A stretch of 64,000 nt of DNA from Nostoc sp. NMS7 (GTDB lineage Bacteria; Cyanobacteriota; Cyanobacteriia; Cyanobacteriales; Nostocaceae): contig NZ_JABXKJ010000246.1 in the NCBI RefSeq assembly GCF_017115085.1, positions 1 through 64,000 of the forward strand, written 5' to 3'. Made by a program: the position numbers and the translations under genes. The notes beneath the pieces are model-generated. The model made no database searches, was not told the DNA's origin, and saw only the letters and a list, made by a program, of their open reading frames with translations. Of the stretch, positions 18,162-27,303 are shown one piece after another; the stretch's first letter is position 1, and each line of letters opens with the position of its first letter.

Positions 18162-19943
18162 ATGACTGAAGCAACAGCAACTCGTCCCAATATCTACGTC
18201 CACGAAACCGGGCCAACGATTCATTACCTAGTGGCAATGCCCCAACCAGAAACCCATCTGTTTGAGGTGACTTTACGCCTTGCTGATTATCCTTCGGCGA
18301 TTCTCGATTTAAAATTGCCGGTGTGGACACCCGGTTCCTACTTAGTCCGGGAATATGCCAAGAATTTACAAAATTTTGCGGCTTTTGCCGAGGATAAGGC
18401 TTTACCTTGGCGGAAGATCAGCAAAAATCACTGGCAGGTAGACAAAATAGGTGTTTCAGAATTAACTCTACGTTATCGCGTTTTTGCGAATGAGCTTTCG
18501 GTACGGACAAATCACTTAGATCGAAGCCACGGTTATTTTAACGGTGCGGCACTATTTTTTAGAATACCAGGCTGGGAGAACCAACCGATTCGCGTCACTA
18601 TCGTACCACCACACCCGGAATGGCAGGTAACTACTGCCCTACCACCCGTTGCTGAGGAAACGAATACTTTCTTGGCTAGCGATTTTGATACTCTGGTGGA
18701 TACTCCCTTTGAGATTGGTAGCCACCAATTGTATAAATTTGAGGTTTTGGGAAAACCCCACGAACTAGCAATCTGGGGACAGGGAAATTTCCAAGCCCAG
18801 CAGATGATTGCTGATATCCAAAAAATTGTTCAGGTAGAAGCGCAGATGTTCGGGGGTTTGCCCTATGAACGATACGTGTTTTTACTACATTTATTTAGCC
18901 AGGCTTTTGGCGGTTTGGAGCATAAAAACTCTTGCTCTTTAATTTACCAGCGTTTTGGATTTCGCGCTCAGGATAAGTACGATCGCTTTATCCAATTGGT
19001 AGCACACGAGTTCTTTCACTTGTGGAATGTCAAGCGAATTCGCCCAAAAGCATTAGAGGTTTTTGATTACGACCAAGAAAATTACACACCATCATTGTGG
19101 TTTTGTGAGGGGACTACTAGTTATTACGACTTGTTAATTCCTTTGCGGGCAGGAATTTATAATGTTAAGTCGTATTTGAATAACTTGGGCAAAGAAATTA
19201 CTAGATATCAAATGACACCGGGGCGGAAAGTACAATCGGTTTCTGAGTCGAGTTTTGATGCCTGGATAAAACTCTATCGCCCGGATGCCAATAGCGGTAA
19301 TTCCCAAATTTCCTACTATTTAAAAGGAGAAATGGTATCGTTGTTGCTGGATTTACTGATTCGCTCTACTCACGACAATCAGCGATCGCTCGATGACGTA
19401 ATGCAGAAAATGTGGCAGCAATTTGGGCAAGCTGAAATTGGCTATACTCCAGAACAGTTGCAGGAAGTTATAGAATCTGTTGCCGGAATCGATTTGACTG
19501 ATTTCTTTAAACGCTATATTGATGGCATTGACGATTTGCCCTTAAATCAGTACTTAGAACCCTTTGGCTTACAGTTGGTAGCAGATCAGCAGGAAGAACC
19601 TTATCTGGGTGTGAGAATAAATACAGAAAATGGGCGGGAGATGATTAAGTTTGTAGAGACTGGTTCACCTGCACAACTAGGGGGAATTGATGCAGGTGAT
19701 GAGTTGCTAGCAATTGATGGGATTAAGGTAACGGGGAATAGTTTAAGCGATCGCCTGAAAGATTACCAAACAAACGATACAATCGAAGTCACAGTTTTCC
19801 ACCAAGACGAACTGCTTACCTATTCCATCACCCTCGCCTCACCACATCCCATTCAATATCAAGTAAAACCTGTTGAGCATCCTGACTCCACACAGGAGCA
19901 AAACTTTGCTGGATGGCTTGGGGTTGCGATCGTAACTGTTTGA
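18162..19943 (+). CDS. M61-family zinc metallopeptidase with PDZ domain
   Basis: A 593-residue protein with an N-terminal beta domain, a gluzincin-type catalytic domain and a C-terminal PDZ domain (about 480-565, with the EPYLGVRI start and GSPAQLGGIDAGDELLAI core). The zinc motif HEFFH is at 282-286, followed by the family WNVKRIRP, and Glu316 (FCEGTTSYY) is the expected third ligand. Relatives are glycyl aminopeptidase-like. No signal peptide is evident, so it is probably cytoplasmic. It stands alone in the rightward direction, 58 bp after the cellulase. Confidence 0.9.
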   Translation: MTEATATRPNIYVHETGPTIHYLVAMPQPETHLFEVTLRLADYPSAILDLKLPVWTPGSYLVREYAKNLQNFAAFAEDKALPWRKISKNHWQVDKIGVSELTLRYRVFANELSVRTNHLDRSHGYFNGAALFFRIPGWENQPIRVTIVPPHPEWQVTTALPPVAEETNTFLASDFDTLVDTPFEIGSHQLYKFEVLGKPHELAIWGQGNFQAQQMIADIQKIVQVEAQMFGGLPYERYVFLLHLFSQAFGGLEHKNSCSLIYQRFGFRAQDKYDRFIQLVAHEFFHLWNVKRIRPKALEVFDYDQENYTPSLWFCEGTTSYYDLLIPLRAGIYNVKSYLNNLGKEITRYQMTPGRKVQSVSESSFDAWIKLYRPDANSGNSQISYYLKGEMVSLLLDLLIRSTHDNQRSLDDVMQKMWQQFGQAEIGYTPEQLQEVIESVAGIDLTDFFKRYIDGIDDLPLNQYLEPFGLQLVADQQEEPYLGVRINTENGREMIKFVETGSPAQLGGIDAGDELLAIDGIKVTGNSLSDRLKDYQTNDTIEVTVFHQDELLTYSITLASPHPIQYQVKPVEHPDSTQEQNFAGWLGVAIVTV

Positions 19944-20053
19944 TAAAGGGCATTGGGCATTGGACATTGGGCATTGGGCATTGAGAATTAGTTATTTTCT
20001 CCTTGTCCCCCTTGTCCCCCTTGTCCCCCTTGTCTCCCTCATCTCCCTCACTC
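19944..20053. repeat. Two short tandem repeats between convergent genes
   Basis: A GGGCATTGGGCATT-type repeat (about 19948-19983) is followed by CCTTGTCCC-type and CTCCCTCAT-type repeats (about 20001-20050). The same two repeat types recur at 37379-37420, 37545-37600 and 41389-41590, always in noncoding gaps. Confidence 0.6.
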
Positions 20054-21823
20054 CTAAGACGTTCTCACCGCCCCAGAATAAATCAAACCCCGTTGCAGAT
20101 CCAGCGTTATAATCGCTCCATCTCGAATCGCCTGCGTTGCCTGCTTTACGCCAACAATCACTGGCACACCGAGACGTAAACCAATGACTGCTGCGTGACT
20201 AGTGAGACTTTCCTCTTCCGTAATAATCCCGGCAGCTTTCCGAATTGCCTCCACAAAATCGGCACTAGTTCGAGGTGCAACCAATATGTCTCCATGATTA
20301 AAGTTACTAACATCCATACCAGTATTAGCCACTCGTGCGCGACCACTCACTGAACCTTGTCCCAGTCCAATTCCCTGACCTAATATTGCCGTCACCACCT
20401 CAACCTTAATCAAATCTGTGGAGCCGGAAATTCCCTGGAGTGTGCCAGCAGTCATTACTACTAAATCACCCTCAGACAGTAACTTCAGTTCCTGAGCCAC
20501 ATTGATCGCAGCTTGAAATGTCTGACCAGTGGAAGGTAATCCTAGTACTAACAGTGGTTTTACTCCCCACACCATTTGTAGTTGTCGCGCCACATTCACA
20601 TGGGGTGTCACTGCCAAAATCGGTGTCTGGGGACGGAACTTAGAAACATTGCGAGCTGTTGCCCCAGTTTGCGTTAGGGTCATGATTGCCGCCGCGCCTA
20701 GTTGTTCGGCAATTTGACCTACAGCCTGACTAATCGCATTGGGAATAGAGCGTCGGGCATCTCTGGAAGAACGTAAGTTTAAGTGTTGGACTTCTTCCTG
20801 CTCCATGCGCTCGGCAATCCGTGCCATCGTCGCCACTGCTTCTACAGGGAAGCTACCCACTGCGGTTTCATTGGAGAGCATCACAGCATCCGTGCCATCT
20901 AAAATCGCATTTGCCACATCCGACACTTCAGCGCGAGTGGGACGGGGATTGCTCACCATGCTGTCTAACATCTGAGTAGCGGTGATGATCGGAATTCCCA
21001 AGCGATTTGCTGTGGCAATTAGCCGCTTTTGGAGTACGGGAACATCCTCTGCTGGCAATTCCACCCCTAAGTCGCCTCTGGCAACCATTACGCCATCACA
21101 CAAAGCCAGAATCGCCTCCATTTGTTCGATGGCTTCGTGCTTTTCAATTTTGGCAATCACTGGTACTTGCTTGCCTGTACTGGAAATTAGCTCTTTAATT
21201 TCGATCATGTCCTGCGGATTGCGGACAAAGGAAAGCGCCACCCAATCTACACCCTGATCGAGACCAAACATCAGATCCTCTCGGTCTTTGTCGGTCATTG
21301 CCTTAACTGACAGGTAAACGCCAGGAAAGTTTACGCCTTTGTTGTTAGAAAGTTTACCAGGCACGGTAATGCGACAATGCAAATCACCTTTGTCGCGGTT
21401 AATCTCCTCCACCAGCATTTCGACTCGTCCATCATCGAGGAGGATTTTTGCGCCAACCGGGACTTCTTCGGCTAAATAATCGTAGGTAACGCAGCTAATT
21501 TCTTGCGTACCTACCACCGGACGATTTGTCAAGGTGAAGCGATCGCCTTTTGCCACAACTATAGACCCGTTGTCAAACTTCCCCAAGCGAATTTTTGGGC
21601 CTTGCAAGTCTTGGAGAATAGCCACTGGCTGATTTAGTTCAAAGGCGGTTTGCCGAATTAAGCGAATACTACGCTGATGGTCGGCATGAGTTCCGTGGGA
21701 AAAATTTAGCCGCAGCGTCGTGGCTCCCGCTTCAATAATCGCCTTCAGCATTTCAGGACTGCTAGTGGCGGGGCCAATAGTAGCGACAATTTTTGTCCGG
21801 CGCAGAGAATCTCTTAATTGCAT
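20054..21823 (-). CDS. pyk: Pyruvate kinase with C-terminal phosphohistidine-swivel-like domain
   Basis: A 589-residue enzyme making pyruvate and ATP from phosphoenolpyruvate and ADP in glycolysis. It has the N-terminal TIGPATSSPEML and LRLNFSHG segments, the active-site signature VIAKIEKHEAIEQM and the MVARGDLGVELP segment. Ordinary pyruvate kinases are about 470 residues. The extra ~110 C-terminal residues resemble the PEP-utilising enzyme mobile domain (GIITEEESLTSHAAVIGLRL), an extension found in several bacterial and cyanobacterial pyruvate kinases. The ATG start is clear. It is monocistronic by position. Confidence 0.96.
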   Translation of the reverse strand: MQLRDSLRRTKIVATIGPATSSPEMLKAIIEAGATTLRLNFSHGTHADHQRSIRLIRQTAFELNQPVAILQDLQGPKIRLGKFDNGSIVVAKGDRFTLTNRPVVGTQEISCVTYDYLAEEVPVGAKILLDDGRVEMLVEEINRDKGDLHCRITVPGKLSNNKGVNFPGVYLSVKAMTDKDREDLMFGLDQGVDWVALSFVRNPQDMIEIKELISSTGKQVPVIAKIEKHEAIEQMEAILALCDGVMVARGDLGVELPAEDVPVLQKRLIATANRLGIPIITATQMLDSMVSNPRPTRAEVSDVANAILDGTDAVMLSNETAVGSFPVEAVATMARIAERMEQEEVQHLNLRSSRDARRSIPNAISQAVGQIAEQLGAAAIMTLTQTGATARNVSKFRPQTPILAVTPHVNVARQLQMVWGVKPLLVLGLPSTGQTFQAAINVAQELKLLSEGDLVVMTAGTLQGISGSTDLIKVEVVTAILGQGIGLGQGSVSGRARVANTGMDVSNFNHGDILVAPRTSADFVEAIRKAAGIITEEESLTSHAAVIGLRLGVPVIVGVKQATQAIRDGAIITLDLQRGLIYSGAVRTS

Positions 21824-22191
21824 AGGGGCTGAAATTAGGGAGCTATCTGGGAAGTCATCGTAACTTAAGTGGCATCTCCTTTTCAGTCACTGCTATATCA
21901 ATAATAAGCAGTTAGAGAGGGTTTATCGGAGAGTAGGGGCTGTGGGTTAGACTAGATATAGTACATCAATCTTGTCTCCATCCTCCTGACGAAGGACTTT
22001 ATCCGATCAACTTATTGCCGATTGTCATACCCCACTTATCAGTAAAGACTTGGCCTCGTCTGGAATCATAGCGTTATTCATCTAGTGATATGCAAAGCTG
22101 TAGATAAATATTGGTATACAAAACTTAGCAAAACTTTATTATTCGCTAATCTTTTATCGTATATTCGTAATGTTTGGTAAAGAAGGAGTCA
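21824..22191. other. Divergent promoter region between pyk and crtR
   Basis: About 370 bp without a coding frame. It should contain the promoters of both divergent genes. I recognise no specific operator. A purine-rich AAGGAG (22183-22188) near the right end is the ribosome binding site of crtR. Confidence 0.4.
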
Positions 22192-23091
22192 ATGTCAAAA
22201 ATGATCACATCGGAGGCACAAAAGCCACTGATAATCCCACCCAAGGAATTTTTAGCGCCTCCTGGTGATTTCAATCGCACGCTACTCCTGTTTTTCGTAG
22301 CTGTGGCAATGCTGGTGTTATCTAGCTTTGGTTACTGGCTTTGGGAATGGCCGCACTGGCTGTGCTTTAGCGTTAATACTATTGCCTTGCATTGTGCTGG
22401 GACGGTAATTCACGATGCCTGTCACCAATCGGCCCATCGCAATCGGGTGATTAATGCAATGTTAGGGCATGGCAGTGCGTTGATGCTAGCTTTTGCTTTT
22501 CCAGTATTTACGCGGGTGCATTTACAGCATCATGCCCATGTTAATCATCCTAAAGACGACCCAGATCATTATGTCTCTACGGGTGGCCCTCTATGGCTGA
22601 TTGCGGTGCGGTTTTTGTACCACGAGGTATTTTTCTTTCAACGGCAACTGTGGCGTAAATATGAGCTATTAGAATGGTTCATCAGCCGCTTAATTGTCGG
22701 TGTAATTGTTTATATATCAGTCCAGTACCACTTTTTGGGTTACATTCTCAATTTTTGGTTTATACCGGCTTTTGTGGTGGGGATAGCACTGGGGTTATTT
22801 TTTGACTATTTGCCCCATCGTCCTTTTGCGGAGCGCGATCGCTGGAAAAATGCTCGCGTTTATCCTAACCCAATTTTGAATATCCTGATTATGGGGCAGA
22901 ATTACCATTTAGTTCATCATTTGTGGCCTTCGATTCCTTGGTATAATTACCAGCCTGCATATTATCTGATGAAGCCCCTGTTAGATGAAAAAGGATGTTA
23001 TCAAACTTCAGGATTGTTGCAGAAAAAGGACTTTTTTGAGTTTGTTTATGACATCTTTTTAGGAATTCGGTTTGATCATCACAAAGAATAG
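22192..23091 (+). CDS. crtR: Beta-carotene hydroxylase (fatty-acid-desaturase type)
   Basis: A 299-residue membrane di-iron enzyme that hydroxylates beta-ionone rings in zeaxanthin synthesis. It has the three histidine boxes HDACHQSAH, HLQHHAH and NYHLVHH, separated by hydrophobic helices, as in CrtR and the desaturase superfamily. Start choice: an in-frame TTG at 22174, ATG at 22192 and ATG at 22201 are possible. The AAGGAG at 22183-22188 is 3 nt from the first ATG and 12 nt from the second, so 22201 is a fair alternative. Its 3' end overlaps a small antisense gene by 33 bp. A related desaturase is the alternative, but the length and boxes fit CrtR well. Confidence 0.88.
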   Translation: MSKMITSEAQKPLIIPPKEFLAPPGDFNRTLLLFFVAVAMLVLSSFGYWLWEWPHWLCFSVNTIALHCAGTVIHDACHQSAHRNRVINAMLGHGSALMLAFAFPVFTRVHLQHHAHVNHPKDDPDHYVSTGGPLWLIAVRFLYHEVFFFQRQLWRKYELLEWFISRLIVGVIVYISVQYHFLGYILNFWFIPAFVVGIALGLFFDYLPHRPFAERDRWKNARVYPNPILNILIMGQNYHLVHHLWPSIPWYNYQPAYYLMKPLLDEKGCYQTSGLLQKKDFFEFVYDIFLGIRFDHHKE

Positions 23092-23274
23092 AGTTGATAA
23101 AGCGATCGCTTGCTCACGGCTGACACTAGGAAAGTGATCTAAAAACTCATCTAGTGAGTCACCCGCTTCTAGATAATCGAGCAAGGTTTTTATCGGCACA
23201 CGAGTACCAACAAAAACAGGGATTCCCCCCAATATATCGGGGTCGCTATGAATAATAGGCGATGTGGATGTCAT
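23059..23274 (-). CDS. DUF433 domain protein, antitoxin-like
   Basis: A 71-residue protein with the DUF433 pattern: HSDPDILGGIPVFVGTRVPI followed by a LLDYLEAGDSLDEFLDHFP helix region. DUF433 proteins are often the antitoxin-like partner of PIN-type toxins, and the fold suggests DNA binding. No intact partner is next to it; a broken PIN-domain fragment lies upstream at 23397-23576. Its 3' end runs 33 bp into the 3' end of crtR on the other strand. Confidence 0.75.
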   Translation of the reverse strand: MTSTSPIIHSDPDILGGIPVFVGTRVPIKTLLDYLEAGDSLDEFLDHFPSVSREQAIALSTLFFVMIKPNS

Positions 23275-23396
23275 ATAGTTAGCATGTGTGCGATAGACTA
23301 CCTTCCGATCCTAGCTTTCATGGTCTCGGAAATCTCAGCATCTATTCCATTGTCCTCTTGCGGAACGCGATCACTATTTTTCTTGCGATTTATCCC

Positions 23397-23576
23397 TCAA
23401 GGTACAACTTCAAAAGACTGATTGCCACGAAATCGATAGATGTGGAAATCTCGATCAAGAGTAAAAATTAGTCTCTAATTTAAGGTTTCAGCAGTAGCTA
23501 CCAAAGAAGCATCTGCCAAATCCATTGGGATATCTCGATATTGCTCCATTAGCGAGAGATTCAATTTAACTTCCAA
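23397..23576 (-). pseudogene. VapC/PIN-domain toxin remnant with internal stop
   Basis: On the minus strand one frame reads MEQYRDIPMDLADASLVA, the C-terminal PIN motif with its acidic residues, then meets a TAG at 23475-23477. It continues in the same frame as IFTLDRDFHIYRF and FEVVP to a TGA at 23397. This is the C-terminal half of a VapC-type ribonuclease. There is no N-terminal half with the first Asp, and an in-frame stop precedes it. It is therefore a decayed toxin gene, too short and broken to be active. Confidence 0.7.
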
Positions 23577-23838
23577 TCAGACTTGGGAGCAGATTCTTCT
23601 ATTTTTCTCCCAAGATGAACACACTGCCTTAGAGCAGTTTTTCAAACTGTTTGACGAATTCATCCAAACAGAAGATCCCAGTGAATTTCAACCGAATACA
23701 ACGATTAACAATTCAAAATTGTTCGCGCAGCGTCTCGTAGAGAAGAGAGTTTCAGGCGAGGATGCTCTAGATATTCTTGGTTCGAGAGTGGTTGAACAAG
23801 AAGTATTGGATTTGATTGAAGAACCCGAAACCTGGTGA
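23563..23838 (+). pseudogene. Unrecognised coding remnant without a start
   Basis: An open frame with coding-like composition reads WEQILLFFSQDEHTALEQFF and ends EEPETW at a TGA at 23836. It has no ATG, GTG or TTG start in a sensible place and follows a stop at 23476. A short dispersed repeat (about 23727-23750, encoding FAQRLVEK) lies inside it in frame. It looks like the C-terminal part of a truncated gene. I do not know the family. Confidence 0.35.
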
Positions 23839-23957
23839 ACTGTGGCTGATCAATTTAGGACTTGCAGCCCAGACGCGCCCTGTTATATAGCCTCAAAGTA
23901 CATCAGGCTCTTAGTCTCAACCAAGCATCTCAATCCCGTCAGCATCCAACGAGATTG

Positions 23958-24509
23958 TTACATTGTCACATTGTGTTTGACTGCAATTGTCCAATACTGA
24001 AATGTTTCACCTCCAATTTTATCGCTATTCTCACGGTAAATTTGCCGCAAGCATTCATAAAATCCTTGGGCTTCATTCTCCAATCCAAATGTCATCAAGC
24101 ACTTTAATATACGGGTGATGCGAAGATAATTGTGGTCAAAAATACAGACCCATTCGCGTTTACGATTCGGATACTCTTCTGACTGGCTGACAATTATTTT
24201 TCCATCATTACTCTGGTGGCGTTGCAACCCATAAAACTGAAGCATGACTGTGAAGGAACGCAGCAAATTTTGACGTAGGTGTGGGTTGCTTTGAAATGCT
24301 TTAATTACTTCCTCATCAACGATGGGTGCGTCAGGATTGAATGCACTTCGCTCAGGCAAAGGGAACAACCACTGAATGTAATCATGGACGCACTCCAATT
24401 CTTCAAAATCCCAAGTCCACATCTCTTGAATTGTCCGACCTTCTGAATCTCGTTGTTCCCCTAAGTAGAACGGAACAAGCATTGCAGTTAGTTGTTTTTG
24501 ATGATTCAT
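23958..24509 (-). CDS. Opioid growth factor receptor (OGFr)-related conserved-region protein
   Basis: A 183-residue protein with the OGFr conserved-region pattern: a Trp-rich start, then HDYIQWLFPLPERSAFNPDAP at about 42-62, and a helical remainder. The domain was named from an animal receptor but is scattered through bacteria, where its role is unknown. No signal peptide or membrane segment is visible. It is alone in the minus direction between a decayed toxin patch and aroH, which suggests an accessory gene gained by transfer. The domain call is good; no function can be given. Confidence 0.75.
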   Translation of the reverse strand: MNHQKQLTAMLVPFYLGEQRDSEGRTIQEMWTWDFEELECVHDYIQWLFPLPERSAFNPDAPIVDEEVIKAFQSNPHLRQNLLRSFTVMLQFYGLQRHQSNDGKIIVSQSEEYPNRKREWVCIFDHNYLRITRILKCLMTFGLENEAQGFYECLRQIYRENSDKIGGETFQYWTIAVKHNVTM

Positions 24510-24686
24510 TGCAAACTACCTTCACAACTCAACATCTTTATTTTGGGCGCGATCGGCTTACCAATGACCTGAAATCACTACAACAAGCTACTAATATTCT
24601 CCCACCAATAGCAGCAGGTTGAGCAGCGCCCATAACACACAATTGTATTTTTATGCTGTTTGTTACATGTATTTTATTTAAATAAT

Positions 24687-25100
24687 TTACACTTTTGACT
24701 TAACTGCTGGCTGTGATGCTTGTAATGATTGGGGCAAACTCCAGTCGGGACGCAAACTAGCGGCGTTGCGTAAATAGGTATGATGAATTGAGGCGGAGGC
24801 TGGCAGATAGGCGTGGATTAAGAACCGAATGCAGCGCTGTAAGCTACCTTCGACGTGCATTTGCTGCACATCCAACATGGCTACATTATCCCAACCAGGA
24901 CGCGCTCTGGCGATCGCAGCTGGAAAAATCGCATCCAAATCGCGTGTCACTGAGAAAGTCACACTAATCATGTCCCTCGGCTGGAATTGATTCCGGTTTT
25001 CCAGTTCATCTAGTAGTTCTGTCACCACCTCTCGCATTGCCTCAACGGTATTTTCTGAAACGGTTGTTGCTCCGCGAATCGCCCGCATTTGCCACTCCAC
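24687..25100 (-). CDS. aroH: Chorismate mutase, AroH type
   Basis: A 137-residue protein that should turn chorismate into prephenate for Phe and Tyr synthesis. It matches the small trimeric AroH fold: RAIRGATTV at the start, LLDELENRN, a SVTRDLDAIFPA segment, and a VQQMHVEGSLQRCIR segment with the active-site arginine region. The start is a GTG at 25100, preceded by a near-perfect AAGGAGG seven bases upstream, which decides it over the internal ATG at 25088. The C-terminal tail is slightly longer than in Bacillus AroH. sppA lies upstream in the same direction, 100 bp away. Confidence 0.93.
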   Translation of the reverse strand: MEWQMRAIRGATTVSENTVEAMREVVTELLDELENRNQFQPRDMISVTFSVTRDLDAIFPAAIARARPGWDNVAMLDVQQMHVEGSLQRCIRFLIHAYLPASASIHHTYLRNAASLRPDWSLPQSLQASQPAVKSKV

Positions 25101-25201
25101 GTCAAATCCTCCTTAAAACAGAAAAGTCAGGAGCAAGGACTTAAGAACGAGAAGTTAAGATTTTTAACTCATAACTCCTCACTCATAACTCCTAACTCAT
25201 A

Positions 25202-26023
25202 TTAGGGTCGATATAACCACAACGGTAAACCACTCGTAGACATTTCAAATTCGAGCCAATCAATACCAGCCCCAATTCCTGATGAAAACTGACGACTCCC
25301 TGGAAGAAAGCGACTCAATAAGGGTTTACGTTCTTCTAGGGTATAGCAGAGAGTTTTTTCCGGATCAAGTCCGACTAGTTCTGCTGTCCAGCGACGGGCA
25401 TCTTCTTCTGTGCCCAGGCGGTCTACAACACCCAACTCTAGGGCTTGCTGTCCAGTAAAAATCCGACCATCGGCGAAAGTTTTCACAGTTTCTACTGCTA
25501 AAGAACGTCCATCAGCTACCGTTTGGACAAACTGCTGATAACTTGTGTCAATCAACTCTTGCAGGATGTTTGCTTCTGGTTGAGTCAGTTCCCGGTCGAA
25601 AGCCAAAATGTCTTTGTAAGGGCCAGACTTAATTACCATGAAGGAAACACCGATTTTTTCTAGCAAGCCTTCCAAGTTATTCCCGCGCAGAATCACACCG
25701 ATACTACCCGTAATTGTACCTGGGTTGGCTACGATGTGTTCGGCTCCCATGCCGATGTAGACTCCTCCAGAAGCCGAAATATTGCCAAAGCTAGCGACGA
25801 TTTTAATTTTTTCGCGCAAACGCTTCAGGGCGCTGTAGATTTCTTGGGAATCTCCAACTGTACCGCCAGGGCTATCGATACGTAGCAATAATGCTGGAAA
25901 CTTTTTTTCTTCTACAGTTTTCAGGGCTTCTAGGACGCGTTTGCGAGTAGCACCGGCGATCGCACCGGTAATTTCAATCCGCGCAATTTGTTTTCTAAAC
26001 TTGGGCTTAAGCGGCCAAACCAT
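25202..26023 (-). CDS. sppA: Signal peptide peptidase SppA, short (36K) type
   Basis: A 273-residue serine protease of the S49 family that degrades cleaved signal peptides and membrane fragments. It has RIDSPGG at 48-54, the nucleophile in SASGG (Ser85) and the catalytic Lys137 in SGPYKD. This is the short form with one catalytic domain, not the duplicated 67K form. The N-terminus lacks a clear membrane anchor, so it may be peripheral or soluble, as in some cyanobacterial copies. The GSIGV segment typical of the family is at 106-110. Transcription continues leftward toward aroH. Confidence 0.92.
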   Translation of the reverse strand: MVWPLKPKFRKQIARIEITGAIAGATRKRVLEALKTVEEKKFPALLLRIDSPGGTVGDSQEIYSALKRLREKIKIVASFGNISASGGVYIGMGAEHIVANPGTITGSIGVILRGNNLEGLLEKIGVSFMVIKSGPYKDILAFDRELTQPEANILQELIDTSYQQFVQTVADGRSLAVETVKTFADGRIFTGQQALELGVVDRLGTEEDARRWTAELVGLDPEKTLCYTLEERKPLLSRFLPGSRQFSSGIGAGIDWLEFEMSTSGLPLWLYRP

Positions 26024-26558
26024 GAGCTGTCAACATACCTCGTAATAAATTCAATATAAGATGCCCAACGGTCAGACGCCCTGCTTTACTCTGTTAAGAA
26101 ACATGAGCAGTCATTCTGCTGATCAGGATTTTAAGGAAAATTTTATATTTTACAGGGAGTTTTATTTGATATTCTCAATGAATACTAATTAAGTCCTAAA
26201 AGCTTGCAGCTAACACAAAATGCCAAACTCTAGTCTAGCGTTCAACGTGATGATTTAGCAGGGATTATTTTAACTGTTTTGCAGAACTTAAAATTATAAA
26301 ACCCTTGGTATTCTGACTTTTTGAGGATTGGTTTACTACGATCGCACACCTGCACTAGTTGTCAGTAATTAATAACTAATAACTAATGAATAATAAGTAT
26401 TTAATCAATCACCTCGGCACTGAATTTAATTAATAAAAATTCATTCAGCAACACTAATCCCTATCTAAGTTAAGGCCAGTAGTAGTTTCACCTTTGGAAA
26501 TATGACTTTTTCCTCGCTTCTACAGGCCATGAGCAGCTGACGAAGGTATTTCAATTAT
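26024..26558. other. AT-rich intergenic region, no gene seen
   Basis: About 535 bp without a credible reading frame or RNA gene. A short run of TAATAACTAATAACTAATGA repeats lies near 26370. The sppA promoter should be at the left side. Confidence 0.4.
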
Positions 26559-26855
26559 TTATGAACCTACTCGTAAAATTTGACACCGATAATAAACGTA
26601 CATATCAAACAGTACGCCGACGAAAGTACAGGTCAGGCTAATCACAAATAATCCGCGTAGGGGAGTTCCACTGCCAAAGGTGGCGAGAAAATGCCTAATC
26701 TGAATAGCGATCGCCTCAGTTAACTCTTGTAAACCAGGGAAGTGACTGCTCAGTGATAGAAGGAGCAATCCGCCGCCAACTAGGAGCATGGGAGCGACAA
26801 AACTAAAAATGATTGTAAGTAGTAAAGAGCGGAGAAAGTTTGTGAAAATAGTCAT
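26559..26855 (-). CDS. Small membrane protein of unknown function
   Basis: A 98-residue protein with two or three hydrophobic segments (about 8-33 and 68-88) joined by a mildly amphipathic loop. The ATG at 26855 is the natural start. It stands alone between long noncoding regions. It has the look of a conserved cyanobacterial membrane protein, but I recognise no family. Confidence 0.55.
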   Translation of the reverse strand: MTIFTNFLRSLLLTIIFSFVAPMLLVGGGLLLLSLSSHFPGLQELTEAIAIQIRHFLATFGSGTPLRGLFVISLTCTFVGVLFDMYVYYRCQILRVGS

Positions 26856-27303
26856 TTAGGACAAACTCCGTGAGTAGAGATGACAATAGCCCGATAGCGG
26901 TTTCTCATTTTCTAGAATACGAGCGATCGCTTCCGAACAGACAATCTGTCAAAAATCTTAAGTTTTCATTAAAAGAAACGGCTATCAGTTACAGCAGATG
27001 GGGGAGTTATCAAAAATGACTTCAATCTCCCAAACCCTTGCAAAATCAATGTTAGAGCCAAGGCTAGCAGCTATTTATTGGTTTGCAGCACCTTTAATAG
27101 CAGCTTCACTTTCTGAGAAGGTCTTTAATCTAAGTTAATGTTTAGTCTTCTTAAGGGAGTGGAGAGTAGGCTTGCCGTGAGCGTAGCCGAATGGGAGTAG
27201 GGGAAGAAGAAGCAGAGGGGAGAGGTAATTTCTCATTCTCCCCATTCCCCATTCCCATGACTTCCGCTATTCTTAAAGCAGTTACCGAGTTAGCTACAGA
27301 ACA
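26856..27303. other. Intergenic region upstream of the MlaE-type gene
   Basis: About 450 bp between divergent genes. It contains short repeats (GGGAGTAGGG and CCCCATTCCCCATTCCC near 27190-27257) and a 16-codon frame at 27257-27307 that is probably chance. No RNA gene was recognised. Confidence 0.4.
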
